DNA of 64,000 bases from an uncultured Deferribacteres bacterium (GTDB taxonomy: Bacteria; Zhuqueibacterota; JdFR-76; DREG01), in assembly GCA_913009825.1 (NCBI GenBank), contig CAJVYQ010000005.1, forward strand, positions 60,133-124,132, in the 5' to 3' direction. The number at the start of each line of letters is the position of its first letter. Positions within the stretch are counted from its first letter, which is position 1. Below the pieces are notes generated by a model. The model was given only the letters and a program-made list of their open reading frames with translations. It searched no databases and was not told where the DNA came from. Both the position numbers and the translations under genes were made by a program. Of the stretch, positions 53,801 to 62,401 are shown piece by piece.

Positions 53801-54082
53801 TTCCCTGGGATGAAGGGCATCGATGGTCGATGAAAGTAATTCTTTGGTGGAATAACCGCTTAAACGGGCGGCGGACTGATTGACACGCAAAATTTTTCGC
53901 GAATTTGCATCGATAACAAAAAAAGCTTCTTCAATATGATCAATAAAAGAAAATAAACGGTTTGTGTACCGTTCAATTGAAAACTTATTTGTGACCTTTC
54001 CTTTATCTCCGATATGTGCAACTTTTTCGTGACCGGCGGGAAGTTCTACAGATTCAGGTTTCCAGGACTTATTCTTACTCAT
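50867..54082 (-). CDS. PAS and multi-GAF sensor histidine kinase
   Basis: This 1071-residue cytosolic kinase has a PAS domain (about 40-150, AFFVIDANSRKILRVNQSA), then four GAF domains (about 178-340, 350-515, 525-680, 695-840), HisKA (His861, VSHDLKAPIVSVQGFA) and HATPase_c (NLISNAIKYIG, DNGIG, EGTGVGLTI). No membrane segment is seen. The GAF domains lack an obvious chromophore Cys-His pair, so small-molecule sensing or signal relay is more likely than light sensing. It is followed by the Rcp1-type receiver after 20 bases. Confidence 0.88.
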   Translation of the reverse strand: MSKNKSWKPESVELPAGHEKVAHIGDKGKVTNKFSIERYTNRLFSFIDHIEEAFFVIDANSRKILRVNQSAARLSGYSTKELLSSTIDALHPREEVALLLLEVQRLEFERHTGIEGFTLIQKNGWKFPVDIQLSRLVQEDEDFSRRFFIAIYKGEASGEWENAFSKRNQELLALMEVGQTIASALNLDEIIDLTMLKLASVCGAKYVSIFLKDEIGKLVVYKAHKNPPEDILLFDRPWRVGIEEGPYHLIDEKNKILQIENVFTNDEFVKWRPIAERIGYGSLISLAMIPRDISVGLFNLYYEKPKKFTQEEINFLRAAVTYLSISIENARLYREYQEKTDQITAINEITSSINSSLDMEEIIKTVTSEVKKIVDFDYISIVLFEEDTDNLHVFSLASQRLGQKLGREKWNQIDDLPLGWLQHGPESFPGEKSERTNQDFIYESKVVIEKELQSKLNVLLLSKDKYLGTFSIGKMEPRAYNSTHREIFQQIAGQVATALENARLFEEAKRRLTEFSALADVSKSISSSLNIREVLDLIVKTAATAMHAKICTIWFVGDHITPSQFSSSENDLSPIQASIRKKLDQVVKRMKPLVIENLEEEDAGIPELPESLKSTRLKSFLGVPVISRNRTTAVLSVYKEDSHKFDDREINLLNTIANQAAVGIENARLYERERRRAAQLAMVNEVGKKITETLDLTKLLNTVTTAIHEIFGYYHVAVYLVNADTGTPVLKSQSGALKDTLQLGRRLDNPNTPIMKSLQSTETLAIQNLSGEKEIDEGYPGEGSLLCIPLHVANRISGTLVMHSERKNAFDRRDLYAFEALAGQVGSAIENARLFEETRQNSEKLAQANSELENFVFTVSHDLKAPIVSVQGFAAILLNDFSGQLDSEGLHYLKRIQSNVTQMERLIKDLLELARIGRVVNAPEMADINEVVKSAITDLQYQADEKNVKIHYPDDFPSIMCDQDRILQVFTNLISNAIKYIGDNPNPEIEIGHQETEDRYVFSVKDNGIGIEPAYHQKIFELFHSLKEVKDVEGTGVGLTIVQRIIDNHKGKVWVDSGKGKGSTFYFSIPK

Positions 54083-54098
54083 TTTCTACACTCTTCTC

Positions 54099-55673
54099 CT
54101 ACTTCTCTGCTATTTTCTTCGGCAATGAAAAATAAAATGTAGAACCTTTCCCTGGTTCGGATTCAACCCAAACTTTACCATCCTGGTATTGGATAATCTT
54201 TTTTACAAATGTCAGGCCGATTCCGGTACCTTCGACACCGGAACTCTCCTGCGTACGATAAAAAACGTTGAATATTTTTTCACTCTCACTTTCCGTAAGT
54301 CCGATTCCGTTGTCCTTTACAAAAAATACCAATTCCGTCTTTTTACGGATCGAACCAAATTCAATGACGGTTTTAACCTCCTTTCTTGAAAATTTTATGG
54401 CATTACCGATCAAATTGCCAAGTACCACGCTCATATTTTTCCGGTTGCAGCGCACCCGCGGGAATCTTTTCAGTTTGATGATTTTTATTTTTCTCTTTTC
54501 AATTTGATAGGAAAACTCTTCCAACGCTTCATCCAAAATACTGCCGAATGATTCGGTGGTAATTTCATGATTTAACTTCCCAATCCGGGACAGTTCAAGC
54601 AGATCCTGGATCATTTTCTGCATCAGGTTTGTGTTATTCAACATACGGTCAAAATAATGCCGATGGGTGTCATTCAGTTTTTTGTACAAATCTTGCTTTA
54701 GTAATGCCGCATATCCCTGGATTGAAACGATGGGAGTTTTCAGATCATGGGAAACGGAATAAACAAAATCCTCCAATTCTCCCTTCTTACGGTCCAATTC
54801 AAGTTCAGCTTGTTGCAATGATGTCATATCCTGCATGAGCCACATAAAAATATCTCGTTTTGTGCGATACAAATTCAAACGCACCATCGATGTATGCAAA
54901 AACAACTTTCTGCCACCGGCTAATTTTACTTCAGAACTAAAATCGATACCGGTGCGTCTCCGGCGCGCTTTTTTCAATGCCGCTTCAAAATGTGGAGTAT
55001 CCGGGCTGTCAAATTGAAAAACATAATTTCCTATCAGCGATTGATTTCTTTTTCTGAGAACCGCGGCAACTTGTTTGCTGACATATAAAATTTTTCCCAA
55101 TTCATCGGTTAAAATTATTGCATCTGTTGTAAAATTAACCACACTTTCAACTAGTTGTTTCAACTCCTGCACATCTTCATACAAGATGGATTTATGCAGG
55201 AGATAAGCAAACATTTTAGCAAATATTTGCAAAATTTGTACCCGTGCTTCACCGATTGCATAGGGCCGGTTAAAGTAGAGTGATAAAATGCCGATACTTT
55301 TTCTATTTCCTACAAACAGGGGGATGAAAGCACAACATCTAAAACCCTCTTTCTTATACCGTTGTTTTCTTCGTTTCGGCAGTTTATCGGTGTCTGTAAT
55401 ATCGGGAATAATGAGCGGTTCCGAACTGTTTAGTATTTCGCGGTTTTTTTTATCGATCAAAATGGTATGATTCCGTTTCGATTCATCCTGGTAGCCAATG
55501 CTTACACCGATGGATAAGCGGTCTTCCTCGATAAAACGAATGCTGCATGCAGCGGCACGGATGGAGTCTTTAAGAATTTTCAACAGGTCGCGCAAAAAGA
55601 GATCTTGTCGTGTAAAAACTTCAATTTGCTGCAAAAATACGTTGAATAACGGCGTGTCTGTTTCTTCAAACAT
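54099..55673 (-). CDS. GAF-PAS sensor histidine kinase
   Basis: The 524-residue protein has a GAF domain (about 10-165, CCAFIPLFVGNRKSIGILSL), a PAS domain (about 172-290, DAIILTDELGKILYVSK), HisKA (His309, SVSHDLKTPIVSIQGYA) and HATPase_c (NLIGNAIKFS, DNGIG, EGTGIGLTFV). It is the first gene of the phosphorelay cluster, followed 16 bases later by the multi-GAF kinase. Its transmitter is close to that of the next gene (SHDLKxPIVSxQGxA), which points to duplication within the cluster. Confidence 0.88.
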   Translation of the reverse strand: MFEETDTPLFNVFLQQIEVFTRQDLFLRDLLKILKDSIRAAACSIRFIEEDRLSIGVSIGYQDESKRNHTILIDKKNREILNSSEPLIIPDITDTDKLPKRRKQRYKKEGFRCCAFIPLFVGNRKSIGILSLYFNRPYAIGEARVQILQIFAKMFAYLLHKSILYEDVQELKQLVESVVNFTTDAIILTDELGKILYVSKQVAAVLRKRNQSLIGNYVFQFDSPDTPHFEAALKKARRRRTGIDFSSEVKLAGGRKLFLHTSMVRLNLYRTKRDIFMWLMQDMTSLQQAELELDRKKGELEDFVYSVSHDLKTPIVSIQGYAALLKQDLYKKLNDTHRHYFDRMLNNTNLMQKMIQDLLELSRIGKLNHEITTESFGSILDEALEEFSYQIEKRKIKIIKLKRFPRVRCNRKNMSVVLGNLIGNAIKFSRKEVKTVIEFGSIRKKTELVFFVKDNGIGLTESESEKIFNVFYRTQESSGVEGTGIGLTFVKKIIQYQDGKVWVESEPGKGSTFYFSLPKKIAEK

Positions 55674-55941
55674 AATGATTCGATCTGTTTTGGGTTTAAG
55701 TTAAATACGGATAAAACGTACAGAAATTATATGCTAAAATCAAGTCAAATCAGGAATGTTAAAAGAATTTAACATATCCATAATTACTTTATTATCATTA
55801 AGTTACAAAGGGGTAAAGTAACTGCCCTCCGATTCTGATTCTAAAAGCCGGCCAGGTTGCTCATGGGATGGTAAATCGCAATCAACCCTAAGATTTAGTT
55901 TGAGTTGGCCGATTTTTCTGTTCTAATGAGTATCTCGGTAA
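55674..55941. other. Upstream region of the phosphorelay cluster
   Basis: No gene is seen. This is where the promoter of the five-gene cluster should lie; no clear boxes could be assigned. Confidence 0.3.
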
Positions 55942-56094
55942 TACCTAAATTGAGCGATTCTAATGTCATTCAGTAGGAATCTTATTGGTTTAGTGCACGG
56001 AACTAACAAGATTCTTCCCCGCCTGCTGCGGGCAGGCAGAATGACAAAACTCTTTGGGTGGTTGTTTCAAACTAAGAACCGCTCAATTTTGGTA
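55942..56094. repeat. Family C intergenic element, copy 2
   Basis: TACCTAAATTGAGCGATTCT at the left faces AAGAACCGCTCAATTTTGGTA at the right. The interior has gtaggaatcttattggttta and a cctgctgcgggcagg hairpin. Its right end contributes the last codons and the TGA stop of the DHH gene. Confidence 0.75.
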
Positions 56095-57129
56095 ATAGTA
56101 GGTACGGAGTAAAGAGATAACCTGCTCAATTGCCTGTCTGACCGGTTTCTCCACAACAGCCCCGGATGCGTACGGGTGACCGCCGCCGCCAAACGTCTGG
56201 GCGAAACCGTTGATGGGAACTTTCCCTGTAGAACGCAAACTTATTTTTGTTGCAGAGGGATCTATTTCCGTGAATAGAACACTTACCTGAACTCCATCGA
56301 TACGGCGTGGAAAATCGGAAACGCCTTCAATTTCATCGGGCTCTAATTGGTAGCGCTGCAGCATTTCTTTCGAAATAACGTACCACACTACTTTTTGATC
56401 ACATTCAAAATGCAGATTATTGAGCAATTCAGCAAGCAATTTTATCTTGGCAAACGGCTCTTTTTCGTAAACCTGTTGATAAATATCTTTATGATTTACA
56501 CCCAGTGCAATGAAGCGACCGGCGATTAAATGACTATTTACGGTTGTGTTGGAAAAACGAAATGAACCTGTATCCGTGAGAATTGCAGTATAGAGGGCGG
56601 AAGCGGATTGCAGATTAAACGGAACAGAGAACGCCTTTTGCAGCAAAAACAAAATTTCTCCCGTGGAAGATGCCTGGGGATAAGTAATATCAAAATCAGC
56701 GATCTGCTTTTCGGAAGGGTGATGATCGATACAAACCGTTTGCGGTTTCCCCGGAGAGCGCCGGCGCAGACGACTAATGGCTTTGCCAACAGAATCCAGA
56801 CGTTCCCAATCGCCAATATCCAACAGGAAACAGACTTCCACCTGGTCAAGAATATCTACGTGTTTCTGTTCTTCGAAAACCTTAATCAAATCATCCGGAT
56901 CCAGAAACCGATACAACTCGGGCACCGGAGAGTGATTTAGAATAAAAACTTGTTTATTCATGCTTTTTAACAGATGGTACAAACATAATTCGGAACCGAT
57001 GGCATCACCGTCGGGGTGGATGTGTGTTGATAATAGAAAGCGTTGATTCTGCTCGATCACCTCACGAACGCAGGCTATTTCGAAAGGTTGCAGATAATTC
57101 TCATAATTGTTGATGTGATTCTTTGCCAT
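56083..57129 (-). CDS. nrnA: DHH-family phosphoesterase (NrnA-like oligoribonuclease/pAp phosphatase)
   Basis: NrnA-like enzymes degrade very short RNA and remove phosphate from pAp. I choose ATG 57127-57129 (AGGGA about 10 bases upstream), giving 348 residues; a GTG at 57168 is possible. It has FLLSTHIHPDGDAIGSE (DHH motif I), LLDIGDWERLDSV, TVCIDHHPSEK (DHH motif III), ASSTGEIL, ILTDTGSFRFSNTT and the DHHA1 part with SLRSTGKVPI and FGGGGHPYASGA. The stop codon and last residues are formed by repeat DNA, so the original tail may differ. Confidence 0.9.
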   Translation of the reverse strand: MAKNHINNYENYLQPFEIACVREVIEQNQRFLLSTHIHPDGDAIGSELCLYHLLKSMNKQVFILNHSPVPELYRFLDPDDLIKVFEEQKHVDILDQVEVCFLLDIGDWERLDSVGKAISRLRRRSPGKPQTVCIDHHPSEKQIADFDITYPQASSTGEILFLLQKAFSVPFNLQSASALYTAILTDTGSFRFSNTTVNSHLIAGRFIALGVNHKDIYQQVYEKEPFAKIKLLAELLNNLHFECDQKVVWYVISKEMLQRYQLEPDEIEGVSDFPRRIDGVQVSVLFTEIDPSATKISLRSTGKVPINGFAQTFGGGGHPYASGAVVEKPVRQAIEQVISLLRTYYYQN

Positions 57130-57202
57130 GCTGCGATAATTCCCTATCGTTAAGCTCTTTTTTATCACGATCTGAAAATGAAGAAAACAGGTCTTTCAAA
57201 AT

Positions 57203-57835
57203 TCACCCTCGCAAAAATGGGTTGAATTTTTTCTCACGACCAATTGTGGTCTGTTCGCCATGGCCGGGATAAACCAGGGTGTCATCAGGCAAAATAAATA
57301 ACTTTTTTCTGATGGAATGAATCAAGTGGTCGTAATTTCCACCCGGCAGATCGGTCCTTCCAATGGAAGAATCAAAAAGCGTATCACCGACAAAAATGGC
57401 GGCATCCGTAAAAAAGCAACAACCGCCCGGTGAATGTCCAGGAGTATGAATCACGCGGAAACTCATTTCCGCAATTTGAATCATGTCGTTATCATGAACC
57501 CAGCGGGAGATCTCCGGCGCCGGCATTTCCTCCAGTCCGAACATTCGACTTTGCAGGGAAACACCCGCCAATATCACTTTCTCGTCTTCATGGGCGATCA
57601 CGGTGATGGCATCATTCCCGGAAAACGCCGCTAACGCAAACAAATGATCAATATGCCCGTGAGTAAGCAAAACGGCTTCTGCCTGTAAGCGCAAGTCTGC
57701 CAGTGTGTTTTTGATCCGCGCTGCATCGCCGCCCGGATCGATGATGACACACTGTTTTGAACTTTCACGATTTACGATATAACAATTGGCGGCAAAAGGA
57801 CCGACAACCAGCCGATTCACACGGATGCTGCTCAT
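57203..57835 (-). CDS. MBL-fold hydrolase (glyoxalase II-like)
   Basis: The 210-residue protein has the metallo-beta-lactamase zinc motifs THGHIDHLF (HxHxDH), HTPGHSPGGCCFF, FVGDTLFDSSIGRTDLPGG and VYPGHGEQTTIG. This is the short glyoxalase II-like class (YcbL type), probably hydrolysing a thioester; the true substrate is unknown. Its ATG overlaps the PHP gene stop by four bases, so the two are co-translated. Confidence 0.88.
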   Translation of the reverse strand: MSSIRVNRLVVGPFAANCYIVNRESSKQCVIIDPGGDAARIKNTLADLRLQAEAVLLTHGHIDHLFALAAFSGNDAITVIAHEDEKVILAGVSLQSRMFGLEEMPAPEISRWVHDNDMIQIAEMSFRVIHTPGHSPGGCCFFTDAAIFVGDTLFDSSIGRTDLPGGNYDHLIHSIRKKLFILPDDTLVYPGHGEQTTIGREKKFNPFLRG

Positions 57836-58740
57836 ACTGCCGGGCCATCCGTCTTTGATAACGGAACAGTGGAAACCACATTTATTATTTCCAATTTCTG
57901 TTTCATATCTTCAATAAATTGATACGGAACATTGAACAAGCCAAGCATTTCATTCCCTTTGCGATTACCGTGGCAGTCCGAACCGCCGCTGACAAGCAAA
58001 CCGTGGCGAATGGCAAATTGATAGAGTTCATTCACTTTTTGCTGAGAATGTTTCGGATGAAATATTTCAACACCATCCAAGCCCTGTTTTAAATAATTGA
58101 GCAGGTGGGATTCATCCACATCGTCGCCGGGGTGGGCTACAAAAGACAGCCCGCCGGCCTGGTGAATCAGTTCAATCCCTTCGAGAGGAGAGATTTTGTA
58201 TTTGGGAACATAAGCAGGTTTTTCATTGCCTAAATATTTATAAAATGCCTCGTCATAGGAGAGAACGTATCCCTCCTCCATCAGGGCATCTGCTATATGC
58301 GGCCGGCCCACAGAACCTTTACCGGACTTTTGCATGATCAGATCCAGGTTTAAATGCATTCCCAGATTTTGTAATTTAGTGACAATTTTTTTTGCCCGGT
58401 GGATCCGCTCTTCCTGAAAAAGATGAATGTAGTGCAGGATTTTCTCATTTTCAATATCGAAAAAATAACTTAAAATATGAACATCCATAGGGCCGTCGAT
58501 GGTGCTTAATTCGATGCCGGGAATCACTTCCAATCCCAGTGTGGCTGCTTTCTTCATGGCCGGTTTTATGGCGCCAATGGCATCATGATCTGTGATGCCC
58601 ACCGCACGGAGTTTTTTCTTTGCAGAAAGTTGCACAACCTCTTCCGGAGAGAACCGTCCATCGGAGAAAACGGTGTGAACATGAAGATCTGCCCAGCCGG
58701 CAGACGAGCGGGAAAGATTTTTTTGATCTGATCTAGCCAT
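57832..58740 (-). CDS. PHP-domain phosphoesterase (RNase AM/YciV-like)
   Basis: The 302-residue protein has the PHP metal motifs DLHVHTVFSDGRFSPEEVV, VGITDHDAIGAI, VIPGIELSTI, FVAHPGD, and GGSDCHG. This layout matches the 3',5'-nucleoside bisphosphate phosphatase/5'-3' exonuclease family (YciV/RnaAM). Together with the NrnA-like DHH gene two genes on, it suggests a pAp and short-RNA clearing set. It begins 4 bases after dcd and overlaps the MBL gene. Confidence 0.87.
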   Translation of the reverse strand: MARSDQKNLSRSSAGWADLHVHTVFSDGRFSPEEVVQLSAKKKLRAVGITDHDAIGAIKPAMKKAATLGLEVIPGIELSTIDGPMDVHILSYFFDIENEKILHYIHLFQEERIHRAKKIVTKLQNLGMHLNLDLIMQKSGKGSVGRPHIADALMEEGYVLSYDEAFYKYLGNEKPAYVPKYKISPLEGIELIHQAGGLSFVAHPGDDVDESHLLNYLKQGLDGVEIFHPKHSQQKVNELYQFAIRHGLLVSGGSDCHGNRKGNEMLGLFNVPYQFIEDMKQKLEIINVVSTVPLSKTDGPAV

Positions 58741-58744
58741 TTAT

Positions 58745-59299
58745 TTAAATCTTCGGCAAAGTTACGCCTGTTTGTGCTTGATATTTTCCTTTTTTTGTCG
58801 CATAGCTAACCTCGCACGGTTCATCCCCTTCAAAAAACAACACTTGTGCAATTCCCTCATTGGCATATATTTTCGCCGGAACCGGTGTAGTGTTCGAAAT
58901 TTCCAGCGTCACGAAGCCTTCCCAACCGGGTTCAAAAGGAGTGACATTCGTGATGATGCCGCAACGGGCATAAGTTGATTTTCCTACACAGACCGTGATC
59001 ACATTTTCCGGAATGCGAAAATACTCCACGGATCGACCCAGAACAAAAGAATTGGGTGGAATAATACAGACATCTCCTTTCAAATCGACCAGCGCGGCAG
59101 GATCGAAATTTTTTGGATCGATGATGGTTGTGTTGATGTTGGTAAATATTTTAAATTCATCCGACACACGCAGATCATAGCCGTACGAGGAGACACCGAA
59201 TGAGATTACATTGTCACGCATCTGTTTTTCTTCGAACGGTTCAATCATTCTTTGTTCAAGCGCCATTTTTTTGATCCAGCGGTCTGCTTTGACACCCAT
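58745..59299 (-). CDS. dcd: dCTP deaminase
   Basis: Dcd deaminates dCTP to dUTP on the route to dTTP. The 184-residue protein has [59 protein letters not shown] and [15 protein letters not shown] with the catalytic Glu, and ends [11 protein letters not shown]. Length is normal. The RBS GGAGA is next to the ATG. It heads dcd-PHP-MBL. Confidence 0.95.
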   Translation of the reverse strand: MGVKADRWIKKMALEQRMIEPFEEKQMRDNVISFGVSSYGYDLRVSDEFKIFTNINTTIIDPKNFDPAALVDLKGDVCIIPPNSFVLGRSVEYFRIPENVITVCVGKSTYARCGIITNVTPFEPGWEGFVTLEISNTTPVPAKIYANEGIAQVLFFEGDEPCEVSYATKKGKYQAQTGVTLPKI

Positions 59300-59340
59300 T
59301 TTCTCTCCAATTTAAGAACGCAAGTATAGGAAACCTGTAA

Positions 59341-60108
59341 TCAAGTTTCAAATATTTCTTCTTTTTTCTCCTTTTTGCGATAAACCAGATAGGAGATCAA
59401 AATGCTGATCTCATATAAAAGCAGCAGCGGTACTGCCAATAACACCTGACTGCCGGGATCCGGAGGCGTAAGAAAAGCAGCCAAAATGAACATCACCACA
59501 ACAGCATAACGGCGAAATTTGCGCATGATTTGCGGTTTCAACAAACCTATTTTGGTTAAAAAATAGGAAACCATCGGCAGTTCGAAGGCCAGACCTGCCA
59601 CCAAAATAATACGCAGAGAAAAACCGATATAGTCGGAAATATTGATGGTGGGTACGATGTTCTCCGTTCCCAGACCGTACAAAAACGGCAGAATGAAAGG
59701 CAGCATAACAAAATAGGCAAAGAGAACACCCAAGATAAAGCTAACCGTTGAGAAAAACACCACCGGCAGCACTACTTTTTTTTCCTTATTCAGCAAACCC
59801 GGTGAAATAAATTTCCACATCTGGTAAAAAAGCACCGGAAACGCAGCAATAATTCCCACAGCAATGGCTACACCCAGACGCACCATCAACATCCCGGCCG
59901 GTTTTAAGAAAATAAGTTTTGGAGGAACTTCCAACTGATTATTGGGCAAAGTAAGTATGTTAATTAATTGCTCGGAAAAAGGAAAAGCGAGAGACATAAA
60001 TATTACAATGGCGATGATGCTTTTAATCAAACTCCAGCGCAGTTCCTCGAGATGCTCTAAAAAAGACATCTCACCTAAAAAACTTCTTTCATCTTTCTTT
60101 TTTGCCAT
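59341..60108 (-). CDS. tatC: Sec-independent protein translocase TatC
   Basis: TatC is the membrane receptor for twin-arginine signal peptides. The 255-residue protein has MSFLEHLEELRWSLIKSIIA at its start, six membrane segments, FYQMWKFISPGLLNKEKK, the FELPMVSYFLTKIGLL loop and an acidic-basic tail. The family Glu in the first periplasmic loop region and FExP motif (FELP) are present. No tatA/B gene lies next to it; it may be elsewhere. Confidence 0.93.
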   Translation of the reverse strand: MAKKKDERSFLGEMSFLEHLEELRWSLIKSIIAIVIFMSLAFPFSEQLINILTLPNNQLEVPPKLIFLKPAGMLMVRLGVAIAVGIIAAFPVLFYQMWKFISPGLLNKEKKVVLPVVFFSTVSFILGVLFAYFVMLPFILPFLYGLGTENIVPTINISDYIGFSLRIILVAGLAFELPMVSYFLTKIGLLKPQIMRKFRRYAVVVMFILAAFLTPPDPGSQVLLAVPLLLLYEISILISYLVYRKKEKKEEIFET

Positions 60109-60552
60109 AAATACACATCCCGATTCTTTTTATAAATAAGAAATTAATATAGCGATTTCACTTTATAAATACAACATTTTCTAATAAAAAATAGATGAGC
60201 CGGAAGCTGGTTTTTAAGGGAATGATAAGCTTTTAAAGCAAGGTCGGCCACAAAAATAAGAACCCACAGAAATAAGTAAAAAAATGATTCTGTGGCCATT
60301 CATTTTTGCGGCCTCCGAAAATGTAATTTCGAATCCCGATTCATCGGGGTGAGAAATCTCTAACCGGTGAAGTTCAGTTTACGCCCGTTCGTCAATTCAT
60401 CATCACTCGTAAATCAATTGATTTCAGAATAACGATTAACAATTTATAGTTTAAGAAGTGAACCGGCTTAATTTGAATCAGAACAAATATAATACGATCA
60501 GCATCCGGAAAACTTCAACCTGCGCTGATTTCCTTCTATGAGGATACAAAAA
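60109..60552. other. Intergenic
   Basis: No gene is seen in these 444 bases between tatC and the lytic transglycosylase gene. A short hairpin-like word (aatcccgattcatcgggg) lies near 60333. Confidence 0.35.
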
Positions 60553-61257
60553 TTACAATGTTGATTTCTGAAAATCATGGTACAATTTAATGATGGCCGG
60601 TACGTAATCTTGCGTCTCTTTGGGCAGAACATTGTCGGCTTTGTCGCTGGCCAGCCAGAGAGCTGCGCGCCGTTCACCACCGTTGTAAGCGGCCAGCCCG
60701 CCTTCCAGGCCGTACGTTTCAATCAGGGTTGACAAATACCTGGTACCCAGACGTAAATTGTAGATATCGTCATATAAAATATCTTCCGCGCTGGACCAGG
60801 TGATCCCTTCTTCCGCGGCAAGATAAATTCCGGTAACCGGCATGATCTGCATCAATCCCATGGCGCCGGCTTTGGAGGTGATCATCGGATCCCAGGTTTT
60901 TGCGCTTTCATGGCTTATCGTCGCACAGATTAAATCAACATTCAAGTTGGAATACTTCAGGCTCAGCCGATAGATTTCATCGGCTATTTCATACTTTGTG
61001 CTTGACGGCATGCTGGCATTGTACTGATCGATGATTTTCATTATTTTTTGAATATTAAACTGTCGCACGCTGTCAATATTCATGGCTGCTCTCAGTTCCA
61101 TCAGGGAACGCTCCAGGTTCTCCATTTTCTGGCGGTTTTTATCCAAATCGATGAATTTTACCGTAAACCCACCCAGAGTGATGAACAACATAAAAATCAC
61201 AGTCACCAAAATAAAATTTTTATACCGGCTGATTAAGTTATTATTTTTTCGTTCCAT
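60553..61257 (-). CDS. Membrane-anchored lytic transglycosylase (SLT domain)
   Basis: The enzyme cuts peptidoglycan glycan strands. I take ATG 61255-61257 because GGAGGATAAG is just upstream, giving 234 residues; a GTG four codons earlier is possible. It has one N-terminal membrane segment (about 12-32), a short coiled region, and an SLT domain (about 85-225) with CATISHESAKTWDP holding the catalytic Glu, AGAMGLMQIMPVTG, LRLGTRYLSTLIETYG and LAAYNGGERRAALW. The domain order fits MltC/EmtA-like small transglycosylases. Confidence 0.88.
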   Translation of the reverse strand: MERKNNNLISRYKNFILVTVIFMLFITLGGFTVKFIDLDKNRQKMENLERSLMELRAAMNIDSVRQFNIQKIMKIIDQYNASMPSSTKYEIADEIYRLSLKYSNLNVDLICATISHESAKTWDPMITSKAGAMGLMQIMPVTGIYLAAEEGITWSSAEDILYDDIYNLRLGTRYLSTLIETYGLEGGLAAYNGGERRAALWLASDKADNVLPKETQDYVPAIIKLYHDFQKSTL

Positions 61258-61543
61258 CTTATCCTCCACAAAAAGTCATTTTTTTGTGTTTTTTTTGATG
61301 TAAATACTACGCAGCGACCTGCCAACTTGTTCCTTTAAATCGATTTTAAATTGCTCTTTTTTATCGTCCTGTTTATCACAAAAAATAAGCCTGTCTTTTT
61401 ACAGGCCTGTTCATACGATCATCAAATTGTTTTCGTCCCTATCTATAAGACGAAAGGCAACAAATATATTCCATAAGAATTCCGATTGCAACTTTTTTTC
61501 GTTTTCCTGGCCTGAAATATTCTTCAGCCACCAAAACATAAAG
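61258..61543. other. Divergent intergenic region
   Basis: No gene is seen between the transglycosylase start and the next repeat. AT-rich; promoters for the transglycosylase gene are expected here. Confidence 0.3.
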
Positions 61544-61645
61544 GTAACTATTCAGCATTGTGTTCTTTTATATAGGGCGATTCGCTGAATCGCCTTAGCG
61601 AGACAGCGTCTCGCTCTACAAGGAATACTGAGCCTGAATAGTTAC
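61544..61645. repeat. Family A element, short type with double hairpin
   Basis: The ends GTAACTATTCAG and CTGAATAGTTAC are perfect inverse copies. The interior has two small hairpins, GGCGATTC/GAATCGCC and GCGAGAC/GTCTCGC. The core differs from other family A copies, so the ends are shared by unlike interiors. The broken ABC gene begins about 25 bases after it. Confidence 0.8.
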
Positions 61646-61668
61646 ACACAAAGTTTTAAAAAGTAAGG

Positions 61669-62325
61669 ATGAATTTTTTAAGATATGGCAACAAAAAGCG
61701 GTTGTTTTGCTTGAACCGGAAAAAGAACTGCTGAACACTTCCGTTCCACATTGGCTAAGTTGGATTTACACCTGCCTTAAACAACAGGGATCCTGGATTT
61801 CCCAAATTGTCTTTCTCGGCGTCATGTATACAGCATTGGGGTTAATAACAGCTGTTTTTATTCAATGGTTAATCGACCGTTTCATACCTTAAAAAGATTA
61901 TGAAAACATTATTTATACCAGTCTGTTTTTACTGTTTTTATTGATATTACGCGCGATAATAGGATATTTGCGTGGAAAATTTTTAGTGATTCTCAATAAA
62001 CGGGTTAACCTGAATGTTACCGGGGATTTTCTTACCCATCTGTTCCGATTGCCTGAATATTTTTTTGACACACGAAGAATTGGTGATATTACTGCCCGCA
62101 TTAATGACAGCATGCAGATCCACCAGGCAATATTATTATTTACCAATGCCACAATTATCGATGGTATGATCATTATTGGCTCACTATTGGTGATTCGGGG
62201 CAAAATACTACCCGGTCAATTTATGGCTTGCTACTCGTTATTGGCTAATATTTTACCGTCGATAATAGCCATGGTCGGCGCTTATATTTCCATCCAGGGC
62301 GCTCATATCGCTGCAAAAGATTAAA
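61669..62325 (+). pseudogene. Remnant of a peptide-exporting ABC transporter (C39-peptidase type)
   Basis: The frame reads FKIWQQKAVVLLEPEKELLN, then WISQIVFLGVMYTALGLITA and IQWLIDRFIP, then a TAA stop, and goes on KDYENIIYTSLFLLF, INDSMQIHQAILLFTNATII and RGKILPGQFMACYSLLAN to GAHIAAKD. This matches the membrane domain of bacteriocin/NHLP-type ABC exporters, which are about 700 residues with an N-terminal peptidase and C-terminal ATPase. Here the peptidase is missing, about 100 residues between IIIGS and LLVIRGK are deleted, one stop is in frame, and the ATPase is gone. It lies between two repeat elements. Confidence 0.75.
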
Positions 62326-62329
62326 AGTG

Positions 62330-62368
62330 TTTGATATACAATTTAGATACTTTTCGTTCAGCCGCTGA
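62330..62368. repeat. Family D end fragment, inverted
   Basis: tgatatacaatttagatact followed by tttcgttcagccgctgatta is the reverse complement of the left end seen at 3761 and 12270. It marks the 3' break of the ABC transporter remnant. Confidence 0.65.
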
Positions 62369-62401
62369 TTACACATAAACGCATCCGGAGGAGAGAATAT
62401 A

